A DNA stretch of 34,224 bases. Source: Verrucomicrobiales bacterium (GTDB taxonomy: Bacteria > Verrucomicrobiota > Verrucomicrobiia > Verrucomicrobiales > DEV007). The position numbers and the translations under genes are program-made. Each line of letters starts with the position of its first letter. The stretch's first letter is position 1. The DNA lies in NCBI GenBank assembly GCA_028047635.1, contig JAOFXR010000031.1, forward strand, positions 1 to 34,224. The letters run 5' to 3'. A model generated the notes under the pieces. That model saw only the letters and a list, made by a program, of their open reading frames with translations, had not been told where the DNA came from and ran no database searches. This document shows, piece after piece, positions 16,615-26,021 of this stretch.

Positions 16615-18234
16615 TTAGCGCGCAGCCACTTTCTCACCCTCACCCAACTCGTAAGCGTAAAGGTGAGTCTGAGTCATGACGTAAAGTGTTCCGTTAGCAA
16701 CGATGGGCGTTGAGTAGATTGGCTGCGGATACTCAACAATATTGAGTTCCTCGTAATCCTTTCCGGCCTTGAGAATAACCATCTCACCATCTTCGTTTCC
16801 AAGAAGCACTTTGCCGTCCACTACCAGTGTAGATCCCCAGATATGGGAAAGCGTGTCGTGTTCCCAATACTTCTCACCCGTCTCTGCATCGAGGCAGAAG
16901 AGGCGACCTGAGTAATCAGCGATGTAGACAAACCCGTCTGCCACTGAAGGTGTCGAAATGGTCCGGCCGATCTCTTTGAACTGCCAGACGATTGCGTCCT
17001 GTCCGCTTCCTTTCGTAGGATCAATGCAAGTCACGCAGCCAACTCCTTCGCCGTGCTCGGGGTCCTGACCAATCGCAGAATAAACTTTTCCATTGTAGGC
17101 AACGGGAGAAGAAATGATCTCTGATGGGCCGGGATAAGTAGCATACTTGATCGGCTCACCCGCTTCATCCACTCGATACTCTTTCGGACAGCAGTCCACT
17201 TTCCAAAGTTCCTGCAGCAGATTGAAGGTTTCGTCCCCGTCCTTCTCTTCGTCGAACTCACTCGCATGAAAACCATAGGTGAACCCATCTCCAGCACCAA
17301 ATATCACCGTAGGATTGCCACCGAGGTCCGGAGAGAACGCAGGTGATGACCAGTTACAGTGCATCGTGCGCTCACCAATTCCGCTCGCTTCTTCAGCGAC
17401 CAGTTCGCCCGTCCCTTTATCGAGCGCGATGAAACACGGGCTGTAAGGTGCGGGAACATTAATGTGTGACCAGTCCACTCCGTTAGAAGTGCTCGCGAAA
17501 ACATACTTGTCAGAAACGGTTACAGAACTGGAGGTAATGTTATGTGGAAAAACACCCAGGTCGCTTCGCATGTCATATCCCCAGATGATGTCAGCGCTCT
17601 TGTCGTCAAGTGTTGCGGGCTCAGCTGCAGCGAGACCTTCGAGTCCGCCATTCTGATACTTCGCTTCATCTTGAAAAGGACCGTCGTTACCATCGCTCAT
17701 TCCATAAGTATCAAGACAGATGATCTCACCCCGGTTGGTCACGACATAACCGTATTTACCATCAATCGTGAAAGACGAACAGACTCCCAGAAACTCCCAG
17801 TCAGATACTTTACCGGCACCGAGTTTAGGAACCGCAAACTGCCAAAGTAGATCGCCGGACTTTTCATCAAAACACATAATGATCCCGCGATCGTTCTGCA
17901 CTGAATCCAGCCGTGGCTTCTCGTTATTCGTCCCAATGTAAACGCGACCGTCTTTCACGGTAGCAGTTCCGTAGGCCTGAGATCCCATTTCGACAACCCA
18001 CTTGAGATGTTTTGCGCCTTCAGCGTAGGTCTCGTCACCTTCTTCACCAGCAGTGAAGTCAATGGGAAGCCCCTTCGCCGGAGACATCATGTTGTTGTCT
18101 CCGTTGCGTCCCCACTGAGGCCATTCTCCGCCACCCGGCGCAGCTTCCTCCGCGTTAACAGGGGTTATGAAGCCGACTGAGGCGCCTACTCCGATCGCCA
18201 TCAGGCAGGTTAGATTGAGTATTGATTTCATCAT
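16615..18234 (-). CDS. Secreted PQQ-like beta-propeller protein
   Basis: This 539-aa protein has a signal peptide (about 1-28, cut near VNA-EE). Repeated propeller blades follow, recognisable by WPQWGRNGDNN near the start, GIIMCFDEKSGDLLWQF, FIALDKGTGELVAEE and LFCLDAETGEKYWEHD. Each blade has the alternating 'value appears in D-x-x-x-G-x-x-x-W' pattern of PQQ/BamB-type repeats. The PQQ-binding and metal residues of true quinoprotein dehydrogenases are not evident, so a scaffolding or binding role outside the cytoplasm is more likely than catalysis. It is the second gene of the minus-strand series and 45 bp after the first propeller gene. Confidence 0.85.
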   Translation of the reverse strand: MMKSILNLTCLMAIGVGASVGFITPVNAEEAAPGGGEWPQWGRNGDNNMMSPAKGLPIDFTAGEEGDETYAEGAKHLKWVVEMGSQAYGTATVKDGRVYIGTNNEKPRLDSVQNDRGIIMCFDEKSGDLLWQFAVPKLGAGKVSDWEFLGVCSSFTIDGKYGYVVTNRGEIICLDTYGMSDGNDGPFQDEAKYQNGGLEGLAAAEPATLDDKSADIIWGYDMRSDLGVFPHNITSSSVTVSDKYVFASTSNGVDWSHINVPAPYSPCFIALDKGTGELVAEEASGIGERTMHCNWSSPAFSPDLGGNPTVIFGAGDGFTYGFHASEFDEEKDGDETFNLLQELWKVDCCPKEYRVDEAGEPIKYATYPGPSEIISSPVAYNGKVYSAIGQDPEHGEGVGCVTCIDPTKGSGQDAIVWQFKEIGRTISTPSVADGFVYIADYSGRLFCLDAETGEKYWEHDTLSHIWGSTLVVDGKVLLGNEDGEMVILKAGKDYEELNIVEYPQPIYSTPIVANGTLYVMTQTHLYAYELGEGEKVAAR

Positions 18235-18279
18235 GACAGATTTATGGAATCCAGATTTAAAGTTTCGTTAGGAAAAGGA

Positions 18280-20580
18280 TCAGTTGTTGGGGGTGATTTG
18301 AATATTGTCAACGAAGACGGTCTTCTGCGCCTGCGGTGAGAATCCGAAGATTCCCGGAGCACCTTTGGCGTGAGCTTTCTTGTGCTCAACTTCGATCGTC
18401 CAGGCATCCGGCTCGGCTTCACCTTTGACCCAGGCTTTACCGCGAATGACCCCGGAACCGTCTTCTGCCAGATCGACCCGGGTTTTCAGTGTGTACCAGG
18501 TGTTAGCGGAAATACGAAATGGGACAGACTCTTTCATACGCTCGTGGTTCGAACTGACTTCGAGAATGTTAGCGTTACCGACCAGCGAGATGATGTAGCG
18601 CTGATTGATGAGACCCACGACTGATTTGATGCGGCGATTTCCGTCAGTCATGACATCCGCCTGAGCGGTGTAATTGGTGGAGTCGGGATGTCCAATGAAA
18701 GACAATGACCGCTGGAAGAGGACTCGATCGAGAGTCTTCGAAAGCGCTTTGCCACCGTCGACGTCGACAACCTCCCACTTGAGGCGTGCACCGATCCATG
18801 GAAGCGGAGGAAAATCAAAAGCGCGACCTGCAACTGACCCGCCCGGCTTGGCAGCGAGCTCGTAGCCCTCGAAACCTTCACTGTAGGGGAAATTGGAAAT
18901 CACCCGGCCACGAAGGATACCGCTTAATCCATCCACGGTGCCTTTCCAAGCCCCCGCAGAAAGCGCTGCGTCATCCGCTGCAGCGATCGTGTTGCCATCG
19001 AAGCTAGCGTCCATTTTAGCTTTAACTCTAGCGGTTGGTGGGATGAAAGTCTCCCAGCTAACATTAGCATTTTCGATCTTACCCACCATGACGCCATTGG
19101 CATCGAGCTTTCTAACGGAAACAGTGGTCTCTTCTCCGGCCTTCAAGAGAACGTCGGACGGAACCGGGAGGATCCGGGTCGCTTCACCTGCTACCGGCAT
19201 TTTCTGCTCCGGTGCGGCGGCGTAAGTGATTCCGGTATTCTCGATTTCGAAAGCGTAGAATTTCTTGGTCGTATGAACATAGACCTTACCGTTACATACC
19301 GCAGGAGAACCAATGCAGTTTCCCTCGAGCTTAAGTTGGTTTTCCACGACCGGCTCATCGCCAGTAATGTTGAGAACAAAAACTTCACCGGGGAATGTCG
19401 GGATAATCAAGCGCCCATCAACCAATGCCGGAGAGGCGTGCAACTGGGAGTTCGCGAGCTTCTTCTCCCACAGCTTTTTGCCAGTGTTAGCGTCAACACA
19501 GAAGAGTGATCCTGTTTTGACCATCTGATAAATTTTGCCGTCATGGAGAACCGGAGAGCTCGTGAACATCTCAAGACCTGCACGCCACTGTTCGACTGAA
19601 TCAGGAAGCCTTGGCGCGCCCTTTTGCGCAGGATCCACAACTCCGCCAGTTTCGTTGTAGTCGGCCGGAAGATTGATTGAGAAAAGGCGTCCCATCTCTG
19701 TGGTGTCCAGATTCTCTTTACCGTGAATTCCGATAAGATGATCTCCTTGGATTACAGGCATACTATTTACTCCGCCCTTAGAGACTTGGTAGCGCCAAAC
19801 GGGAGTTCCATCGAGCAGGTTGACGCAGACAATGTTTCCGCAACCTGTTCCCGAGTAGAAGACTCGCTTGCCGTTGCGTGTTTCCACGAAAGGCTGGCTC
19901 ATTGAGCTATCACGGAGGAAGGGTGGACCAACACCCGGTGTCGATGACCAGAGCAACTCACCTGTGTTTTTATCAAATCCAAAGAAACGATCACGAGCAG
20001 GGCCGTCCGCGCCCCAGTAACTGGTGACACCGCGAATCAAAGCAATGTCGCCATCGATAACAGGAGAACCGGCGCGTCCGTTCGGAAAGGTTAGACGACC
20101 GAAACGCTCCATCATCGAGTGCTGCCAAATCTGAACACCGTCCTTGCTGTAACAGGTCACAAGACCGAAAGTTGTCGCAACAATCACGTTCTCTGTCTCA
20201 GGGTCAATCGCCGGAGCACCCACTGAGTAACGGTTGTAGATCGTATCGGAAATAAAATCGTTGTTCGCGCGTTCCCAAATGATGTCGCCCGTCTTTTCGT
20301 CACGAGCCTGAAGAACTTCCTCCAAATCGGGTCCGGTTCCGCGGTATCCCCATGTGTAAAGTCGACCACTGAAAACAACCGGTGTCCCCTGCCCTGAAAT
20401 ATCGTCTGTCCAAGCCGGCTCTTCATTCAGTTTAAAACCTTCGAAGCTCTCCAGACTCACTCCCGTCTGGAGCGGTCCGCGCCAGGAGAGCCAATTACCT
20501 TTGTGAATATCCTCACCTTGAATTAAGGCAGGAGTTCCAACAGCGATGAGGGCAAACAGGGCGCGACGTAGAGATATCAT
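18280..20580 (-). CDS. Secreted PQQ-like beta-propeller protein with C-terminal LamG-like domain
   Basis: This 766-aa protein has a signal peptide (about 1-23). A propeller of BamB/PQQ-like blades covers about residues 28-450 (NWLSWRGPLQTG, ARDEKTGDIIWER, FGFDKNTGELLWSS, LFCVDANTGKKLWEKK). A linker of immunoglobulin-like composition (about 470-550) follows. The C-terminal beta-rich domain (about 570-766) ends in VFVDNIQITPNN, which resembles laminin G/DUF1080 jelly rolls that bind sugars. It is probably periplasmic or on the cell surface. It is the first gene of the minus-strand series and faces the sigma-factor gene. Confidence 0.85.
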   Translation of the reverse strand: MISLRRALFALIAVGTPALIQGEDIHKGNWLSWRGPLQTGVSLESFEGFKLNEEPAWTDDISGQGTPVVFSGRLYTWGYRGTGPDLEEVLQARDEKTGDIIWERANNDFISDTIYNRYSVGAPAIDPETENVIVATTFGLVTCYSKDGVQIWQHSMMERFGRLTFPNGRAGSPVIDGDIALIRGVTSYWGADGPARDRFFGFDKNTGELLWSSTPGVGPPFLRDSSMSQPFVETRNGKRVFYSGTGCGNIVCVNLLDGTPVWRYQVSKGGVNSMPVIQGDHLIGIHGKENLDTTEMGRLFSINLPADYNETGGVVDPAQKGAPRLPDSVEQWRAGLEMFTSSPVLHDGKIYQMVKTGSLFCVDANTGKKLWEKKLANSQLHASPALVDGRLIIPTFPGEVFVLNITGDEPVVENQLKLEGNCIGSPAVCNGKVYVHTTKKFYAFEIENTGITYAAAPEQKMPVAGEATRILPVPSDVLLKAGEETTVSVRKLDANGVMVGKIENANVSWETFIPPTARVKAKMDASFDGNTIAAADDAALSAGAWKGTVDGLSGILRGRVISNFPYSEGFEGYELAAKPGGSVAGRAFDFPPLPWIGARLKWEVVDVDGGKALSKTLDRVLFQRSLSFIGHPDSTNYTAQADVMTDGNRRIKSVVGLINQRYIISLVGNANILEVSSNHERMKESVPFRISANTWYTLKTRVDLAEDGSGVIRGKAWVKGEAEPDAWTIEVEHKKAHAKGAPGIFGFSPQAQKTVFVDNIQITPNN

Positions 20581-20679
20581 AGGAAAATGGAATCGGTAAC
20601 TAATAGAAAACTATAACTGAAGCTAAAAGGTCTCAACCACTCCGCAAAAACTATTTACTGCTTAATTGCGTAGATTAAT

Positions 20680-20754
20680 AAAACTAATACACCCTCGATA
20701 GGATCGATCTTTTCGGGTCATTTTGAGCAAACCCGCAATATTAGTATTAGTTTT
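20680..20754. promoter_or_regulatory. Divergent control region with an 11-bp inverted repeat
   Basis: AAAACTAATAC at 20680-20690 is exactly repeated as its reverse complement GTATTAGTTTT at 20744-20754. A shorter inverted repeat, CGGGT (20714-20718) / ACCCG (20731-20735), lies between them. The 257-bp region separates the starts of the first propeller gene (-) and the sigma-factor gene (+), so promoters for both must lie here. An operator or looped site is a reasonable reading. No -35/-10 elements can be assigned with confidence. Confidence 0.4.
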
Positions 20755-20837
20755 CCTAATGAGCTTGTTTTATTTCAGGGTTCTTAAATAGAAAAGAGTC
20801 ACATTTTGCGACAGAATGGTCAACAATCATCGTGCAG

Positions 20838-21422
20838 ATGCCACAAACATCCATTATCGACCCGACTGCCCCCAGAGAGCTCGACCCGAAAAACGGGGAT
20901 GATTTCACCGAATTGGTGAACTTGCATCACCGCGACCTCCTGGTTTATGCACGTGCACTTTCGAGTGATTCGACGACAGCTGCGGACCTGGTTCAAGATG
21001 CGTTTGTTGTCGCTTTTGATAAAGTGAATACCTTTGACGTCACCCGTGACTTTGCGACCTGGATGCGTGGCATCATTCGGAACAAATGGCGGGAGTGGCT
21101 GAGAAAGAATCAGAAATACGAGCTGACTGACGAGCTTCTTGCCCAGATTGACGCTGACATCGCCTCCTGGCAGAATCAGCGAATCAACGAATCCAACAGT
21201 CTTTTTGACTCGCTCGACCAAGGGCTCAAACGCCTTCCCGATACCCTGCGGGACGCGGTAATTGCCTACTACTACGAGGGGCGAAACGGCGACGAAATCG
21301 CCGAACGACTTGATATAGCACCTGCCGCATTACGCAAACGCCTTCAACGCGCCCGCTCCATTCTCAAACAATTTCTCGATCAACGCCTTGATTCTCCCCC
21401 TTCTTCCGAACAGGACTCATGA
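20838..21422 (+). CDS. ECF-type RNA polymerase sigma factor
   Basis: This 194-aa protein has region 2 (about 22-93 from this start: FTELVNLHHRDLLVYARAL, then ADLVQDAFVVAF and TWMRGIIRNKW). Region 4 follows (RLPDTLRDAVIAYYYEG near 132-148, then the helix-turn-helix GDEIAERLDIAPAALRKRLQRAR). Region 3 is absent, as in ECF sigma factors. A GTG two codons upstream (20832) is an alternative start, and neither has a clear ribosome site. Its stop overlaps the next start by ATGA, which is the usual arrangement with an anti-sigma gene. It is divergent from the propeller/symporter series. Confidence 0.88.
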   Translation: MPQTSIIDPTAPRELDPKNGDDFTELVNLHHRDLLVYARALSSDSTTAADLVQDAFVVAFDKVNTFDVTRDFATWMRGIIRNKWREWLRKNQKYELTDELLAQIDADIASWQNQRINESNSLFDSLDQGLKRLPDTLRDAVIAYYYEGRNGDEIAERLDIAPAALRKRLQRARSILKQFLDQRLDSPPSSEQDS

Positions 21423-22354
21423 AAAACGACATCTCCAACCACGACGTGCCTCTGCCCGATGACGAACGCTTCATGAATGCGGCTCTTGAAGAGCATGCCC
21501 GGCTCGGCTCACTCCCAAACGATGAAGCACTGATCGATCGGATTCTGCTAGAGACTGTCAATAGAAAGGCAAACACCGTAGCGATCGCATCGAAAAACTC
21601 GACTCCATGGAAGAGTCTCGCCATCGGGATCACTTCGGCTGCGGCCGGGCTCACAGTGGGATTCTTTGCACTCCAGTCCTTTCCGCTTCGTGATTCCGTC
21701 GGACAGGAAGAAGAAGTCCACTTCGTGGTTCGGATTCTTGAAGACGCCCCGACGCCGGCCACTGCTGTTACCAAAGCGGCTCCCGCGCTGGTAGCTCGCC
21801 CCAGTGAAAGCCTTATCGAGCCTACCTATGCCCAAGTCGATGCCGTGGTCGGCTCCACCGATGCCAGCGCAGACTACCTTCTTGAAACCCAGTTCGGAAA
21901 ATCTCTCGCCCAATTACCTGCGAAAGCACACCGCCATAACAGCTTTCTCATTTCCGCAGAGAATGTCTTACAAGCGTCGAACGCGACCCGCTTTGATGGC
22001 AACGTCGTCATTGCTCATGACACGTGGAGAATCGAGGCGTCAGCAGCCTCGGTTCCCATTGCAGGGAATGTCGGAGGAAACGCAGAAGATCCGTCCCCTT
22101 CCCTGAGCGCCACCAACGTAGTCGTAACCCAGGCGAATCCTCTCCGCACCGTGTATGCGAAGGAGCTCATTTTTGATGCGGTCACTGGAAACCTCGTCCT
22201 GACAGGGGTCCAATCCCTATCCGCTTCCGAAGGAGAAATGAAAAAGTTTCAAGCAAGCGACCGCCTCATTCTCACGGAGATGTCCTACTCCATCGAGAGT
22301 ATCCCGACAAACACCTACGCCAGCCCGAAACGGGTAAAGCCGGGCCGGAATTGA
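21419..22354 (+). CDS. Probable anti-sigma factor with one membrane helix and an LptA-like external domain
   Basis: This 311-aa protein is encoded with a 4-bp overlap after the sigma factor. Residues 1-62 are polar and would be cytoplasmic, and could bind the sigma factor; no zinc-type anti-sigma motif is present. A membrane helix spans about 66-87. After an alanine/proline-rich linker, residues about 172-290 show an OstA/LptA-like beta pattern (FLISAENVLQASNATRFDGN, then VVIAHDTWRIEAS, and VYAKELIFDAVTGNLVLTG). LptA-type domains bind lipopolysaccharide or related lipids. A sensor of envelope lipid is therefore possible, but this is inferred from pattern only. Confidence 0.6.
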   Translation: MKNDISNHDVPLPDDERFMNAALEEHARLGSLPNDEALIDRILLETVNRKANTVAIASKNSTPWKSLAIGITSAAAGLTVGFFALQSFPLRDSVGQEEEVHFVVRILEDAPTPATAVTKAAPALVARPSESLIEPTYAQVDAVVGSTDASADYLLETQFGKSLAQLPAKAHRHNSFLISAENVLQASNATRFDGNVVIAHDTWRIEASAASVPIAGNVGGNAEDPSPSLSATNVVVTQANPLRTVYAKELIFDAVTGNLVLTGVQSLSASEGEMKKFQASDRLILTEMSYSIESIPTNTYASPKRVKPGRN

Positions 22355-22438
22355 TCGATTGCCGGGCTCATACTTTCAGGGAGTCGGCCGCAATAAAGGA
22401 CTTCGGGTTGGACGTAATAGCGTCGCTGCTACCTCAAG

Positions 22439-23059
22439 CTACTCAGCGATTTCTTGCACCATCAGGTTCTTCCAATTCACTTTGATCCCACCACCGGAGT
22501 GAATCTGAAGCGCGATTGATCCCGTTGCTTTACCGATCTTTTCATCTTTCAGATCAATCATCTCCTGCCCATTCAGCCAGGTCGTGACATGACCACCGAC
22601 GACGCGGATTTTCATGGTATTCCATTCCCCGTATTTCAGCGCTTTTTGGGCTTCTGCATCGGGTTTGATCAACCATCCGCGACCGTAGGACTCGTAAACA
22701 CCGCCGGAGTCCTTGTTCGGAGGAGCCACTTCGACCTGCCATCCGGAGATCTTAGTTCCCTCAAGAGAAGACCTAAAAAAGATCCCGCTGTTACCATCGG
22801 CAGATTGCTTAAAATCGACGGTTAACTCGAAATCCTTATACTGTTTCTCGGTCGCGAGATAGCCATACTCGGCGTCCGGTCCGCTCTCACAAACCAGCTC
22901 ACCGTTTTCGACATACCACTTTTCGGTGCCGTGGATTTTCCAACCGGTCAGGTCTTTCCCATTGAAAAGGGAGGTTCCCTCGTCGGCTGCCATCGCAACC
23001 GGTTGTGAAGCGACGAGCCCCATGAGAAGGGAAAGAAGAATTACTGTAGTTTTAGCCAT
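22439..23059 (-). CDS. DUF1080 (3-keto-disaccharide hydrolase-type) secreted protein
   Basis: This 206-aa protein has a signal peptide (MAKTTVILLSLLMGLVAS..., cut near AMA-AD). It then has a single DUF1080 domain starting at LFNGKDLTGWKIHG. Visible family marks are GNSGIFFRS, GWQVEVAPP, GEWNTMKIRVVGGHVTTWLN and the ending GGGIKVNWKNLMVQEI. I choose ATG 23059; a TTG six codons upstream would only lengthen the signal. Its domain is shorter than that of the copy at 5041-5757, and the two are clearly paralogous. It is convergent with the anti-sigma gene and divergent from the BNR gene. Confidence 0.88.
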   Translation of the reverse strand: MAKTTVILLSLLMGLVASQPVAMAADEGTSLFNGKDLTGWKIHGTEKWYVENGELVCESGPDAEYGYLATEKQYKDFELTVDFKQSADGNSGIFFRSSLEGTKISGWQVEVAPPNKDSGGVYESYGRGWLIKPDAEAQKALKYGEWNTMKIRVVGGHVTTWLNGQEMIDLKDEKIGKATGSIALQIHSGGGIKVNWKNLMVQEIAE

Positions 23060-23191
23060 GGACCCATTGAAGGGCAATCCCTTGCGAACGTCAATTCACG
23101 CAACCGCCGAAAGCACGACGAGATTGCGCCACAATCAAGCTGGTCAAGGGGAGGCAAAAACGGGTTACTGGATGAACGACCGTTTCGCCCT

Positions 23192-24478
23192 ATGAACTCT
23201 GACTCCACATCCTCTGTTTCCCGCCGCCGTTTCATTTCAAAAGCCACCGCCACAGCGGCTGCCGCAATTACCCTCCCGAGTCTGACTGACCTCCATGCTG
23301 CTGCCGATGGAACCGGCGAAACCGATCATTTCTGGTATCGCCTCGCCCCAAAAGACAGGCCCTACATTGATTCCCACCGCGATAACAAGGCATTCGCCCG
23401 TAGCGACGACCAGATCCATCTTTCCGAAGACAACAGCAAAACCTGGGCCCATAGCCTGGATTTCCCTGAGGCAAACCGGGTCAATTTCAGCTGTATCCTC
23501 GGAAATGGGAACATCGTCTTTTCGACCGAGGCAAAACTCTACCTCAGCACCGACCACTTAAAAACGTATCGGCAGATCGTCGTGAAAGACCGCGATGGAA
23601 GCGATTACATCGAACACACGCCCAAAGATCCGGAGAAGCCGGGGCACTACTATCACTCCCTCGACGGCGTTCACACGTGGGAGATTGAGGGCGAGGAAAT
23701 GCTCGTCTGGGGAAACTACACCAACGTCATTGGCGGCTCCGCTCCCGTGAATATCTACTACTCGACCGACAGCGGTGAAACAGTGAAAATCGCTTATTCC
23801 TTTGGCCAAAATCCGAAGTTTCAAGAAAAGGGTGTCGATCTGGAAAACGATCCGCTCCTCGGTGCTCCCGATAATGACATCATCTGCCGGCATATTCACT
23901 CAGTCACGTATAACCCTGCGGAGAATGCCTTCTACGCGTGCTGCGGTGATATCGACCGGGGCTTTGGCAATGAGTGCCACTGGCTGCACGGCACATACAA
24001 CAAAGTCGCCGACTCCTGGGATTGGAAAGTATTGGTGTCAGTCAATTCCAACTCCCGTCACAAATCCGGCGGCATCCATTTTATCGATGGTGAGCTTTAC
24101 TGGGCGGCCGACGCGAACGGTCCCAAAACGATTCGTGAGACCTACGACAGAGGCATATTTCACTGCGCACCGGAAGACCTCGCCCATCTCGACAAGCACA
24201 CCATGATGCACAATCCCGGCTACGAGATCGGTGTCATGATCATCGAAGACGATTTCGTCATCGCAGCTCACTGTGCGCCGGCATCGCCGCACGATTGCGG
24301 ATTTCTTGTTTCACCCGATCGGGGAAAGACCTGGGCGCAATACGATCTCAAGGAATTCGGGAAGCGATCCGGCGTCCGCTTCCATCAGAAAAACAGCGAA
24401 GGTTGGTTCCGCGTCGATCTTCGCACGGGGTGGGTTGATCCCAGCGAGGTGCTCTTTATCAAGCCCAAGCCGCTATGA
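23192..24478 (+). CDS. Tat-exported BNR/sialidase-like repeat protein
   Basis: This 428-aa protein carries a twin-arginine signal (SRRRFISKATATAAAA at about 10-25). The body is beta-propeller-like with Asp-box sequences: HLSEDNSKTWAHS near 75-87, YYSTDSGETVKIA near 188-200 and LVSPDRGKTWAQY near 377-389. Asp boxes mark the sialidase superfamily fold. The catalytic arginine triad of true sialidases is not obvious, so another glycan-binding or hydrolytic role is equally possible. It starts the plus-strand block that also holds two PQQ-like genes and the NIPSNAP gene. Confidence 0.78.
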   Translation: MNSDSTSSVSRRRFISKATATAAAAITLPSLTDLHAAADGTGETDHFWYRLAPKDRPYIDSHRDNKAFARSDDQIHLSEDNSKTWAHSLDFPEANRVNFSCILGNGNIVFSTEAKLYLSTDHLKTYRQIVVKDRDGSDYIEHTPKDPEKPGHYYHSLDGVHTWEIEGEEMLVWGNYTNVIGGSAPVNIYYSTDSGETVKIAYSFGQNPKFQEKGVDLENDPLLGAPDNDIICRHIHSVTYNPAENAFYACCGDIDRGFGNECHWLHGTYNKVADSWDWKVLVSVNSNSRHKSGGIHFIDGELYWAADANGPKTIRETYDRGIFHCAPEDLAHLDKHTMMHNPGYEIGVMIIEDDFVIAAHCAPASPHDCGFLVSPDRGKTWAQYDLKEFGKRSGVRFHQKNSEGWFRVDLRTGWVDPSEVLFIKPKPL

Positions 24479-24610
24479 TTCTGACAACCGCATGCGAGCT
24501 CCTATCTTACCCTATAATTCTCAGGAGGAGGATCAAGGCAATCGACTGAGTCCCTTGAATTGGACTACGTCACCAATTGACACTTTTTCTAATCCGTGAT
24601 GCTCTGAGTC

Positions 24611-25945
24611 ATGAAACAAAGGGCATTTTTCATCGGATTCTCGTTGGCGTTGGCCTTTCCGGCAATTTGTCCCGGACAATCAACCAGCCCCGAATCAAAC
24701 TGGCCACACTGGCGCGGGCCCAATTTCACGGGAACTTCGGAAACGGCCTCTCCTCCTGTCGAATGGAGCGAAGACGAGAACCTTCGCTGGAAAACGCCGC
24801 TTCCCGGCCTTGGTCACTCGAGCCCGGTGGTATTTGGCGATCATGTTTTTGTCACCACCTCGATTCCTATCGGGGAAAATTTCCCGCCAAAGCCGGACCT
24901 CGCTACCGGTGCGCATGACAATCTTCTTGTTTCGAGCAAGTGGCAGTTTGCCGTTCTCGCATTCCATCGCAAGACCGGTGAGATCCTCTGGCAAACGGCC
25001 GTTCACGAGGCTGTCCCGAAAGAAGGTGGCCACAATACGGGAACTCTAGCCTCCGCTTCCCCGACGACCGATGGCATCCATGTCTATGCCTTTTTTGGAT
25101 CACACGGCCTCTACTGCCTCGATGTGAAGACAGGCAAGGTTCGGTGGAGCGAGGACTTCGGCGACATGCAGACAAAACACGGGCATGGCGAGGGCTGCTC
25201 TCCGGTTCTCCACGGAGATCGCATTTTTGTGAACTGGGATCACGAAGGGCTTTCTTTTATCGGCGCTCTCGATAAAACCACCGGCAAGAAAATATGGCGA
25301 AAGCCGCGCAACGAACGAACCACCTGGACCTCCCCCATTGTCATCGAGCATGAGGGTAAACCGCAGCTCATCGCAGCCGGCACCGAACGCATCCGCGCCT
25401 ATGATCCGGGCGACGGAGAATTGATCTGGGAATGCGGAGGGCTTTCCGATAATGTCGTTGCCACGCCGGTGTATGAAAGCGGCCGACTTCTTGCCACGAG
25501 CAGCTATGACTTTCAGTCCATGCTTGCGATTGATCTCGTCGGTGCATCCGGCGACCTGACCGACTCTGACCATATCAAGTGGACGAGGCGAAAACGAACG
25601 CCCTACATTCCTTCCCCGCTTCTCGTCAACGGCCACGTCTTTTACCTCGCTCACTATCAGGGAGTGCTCTCACGTGTGAATCTGAAAACCGGAGACGAAC
25701 TCACAGGGCCCTTTCGTCTCGGCAACTTACGAGATATCTACGCCTCTCCTGTCGCAGCAAAAGGAAGAATCTACGTGGTCGACCGAAGCGGAATCACACT
25801 CGTCCTCAGCGACGATCCCGAACCTCAGCCACTCGCGCAAAATCAACTCAACGACAGGTTCAGTGCCACTCCGGCCCTCGTGGGCCGTGCTCTTTTTCTT
25901 CGCGGCGAGTCGTTTCTTTACTGCTTGTCGAATTTGGAGGAATAA
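24611..25945 (+). CDS. Secreted PQQ-like beta-propeller protein
   Basis: This 444-aa protein has a signal peptide (about 1-22). It opens with the frequent NWPHWRGPNFTGTSE near residues 29-43. Propeller blades follow, such as VLAFHRKTGEILWQT, LYCLDVKTGKVRWSED, IGALDKTTGKKIWRK and IRAYDPGDGELIWECG. It is a BamB/PQQ-like eight-blade arrangement of normal length for PVC-type copies. No quinoprotein catalytic residues were recognised. It is related to the propeller protein at 27294-28544. Confidence 0.87.
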   Translation: MKQRAFFIGFSLALAFPAICPGQSTSPESNWPHWRGPNFTGTSETASPPVEWSEDENLRWKTPLPGLGHSSPVVFGDHVFVTTSIPIGENFPPKPDLATGAHDNLLVSSKWQFAVLAFHRKTGEILWQTAVHEAVPKEGGHNTGTLASASPTTDGIHVYAFFGSHGLYCLDVKTGKVRWSEDFGDMQTKHGHGEGCSPVLHGDRIFVNWDHEGLSFIGALDKTTGKKIWRKPRNERTTWTSPIVIEHEGKPQLIAAGTERIRAYDPGDGELIWECGGLSDNVVATPVYESGRLLATSSYDFQSMLAIDLVGASGDLTDSDHIKWTRRKRTPYIPSPLLVNGHVFYLAHYQGVLSRVNLKTGDELTGPFRLGNLRDIYASPVAAKGRIYVVDRSGITLVLSDDPEPQPLAQNQLNDRFSATPALVGRALFLRGESFLYCLSNLEE

Positions 25946-26021
25946 TCGCTTCGCGTGTTATGAAGCCCCGAGGATAGAAAATCCGCTTTCGACAACTGAG
26001 TGTGACGCATTATCTTCGGCC

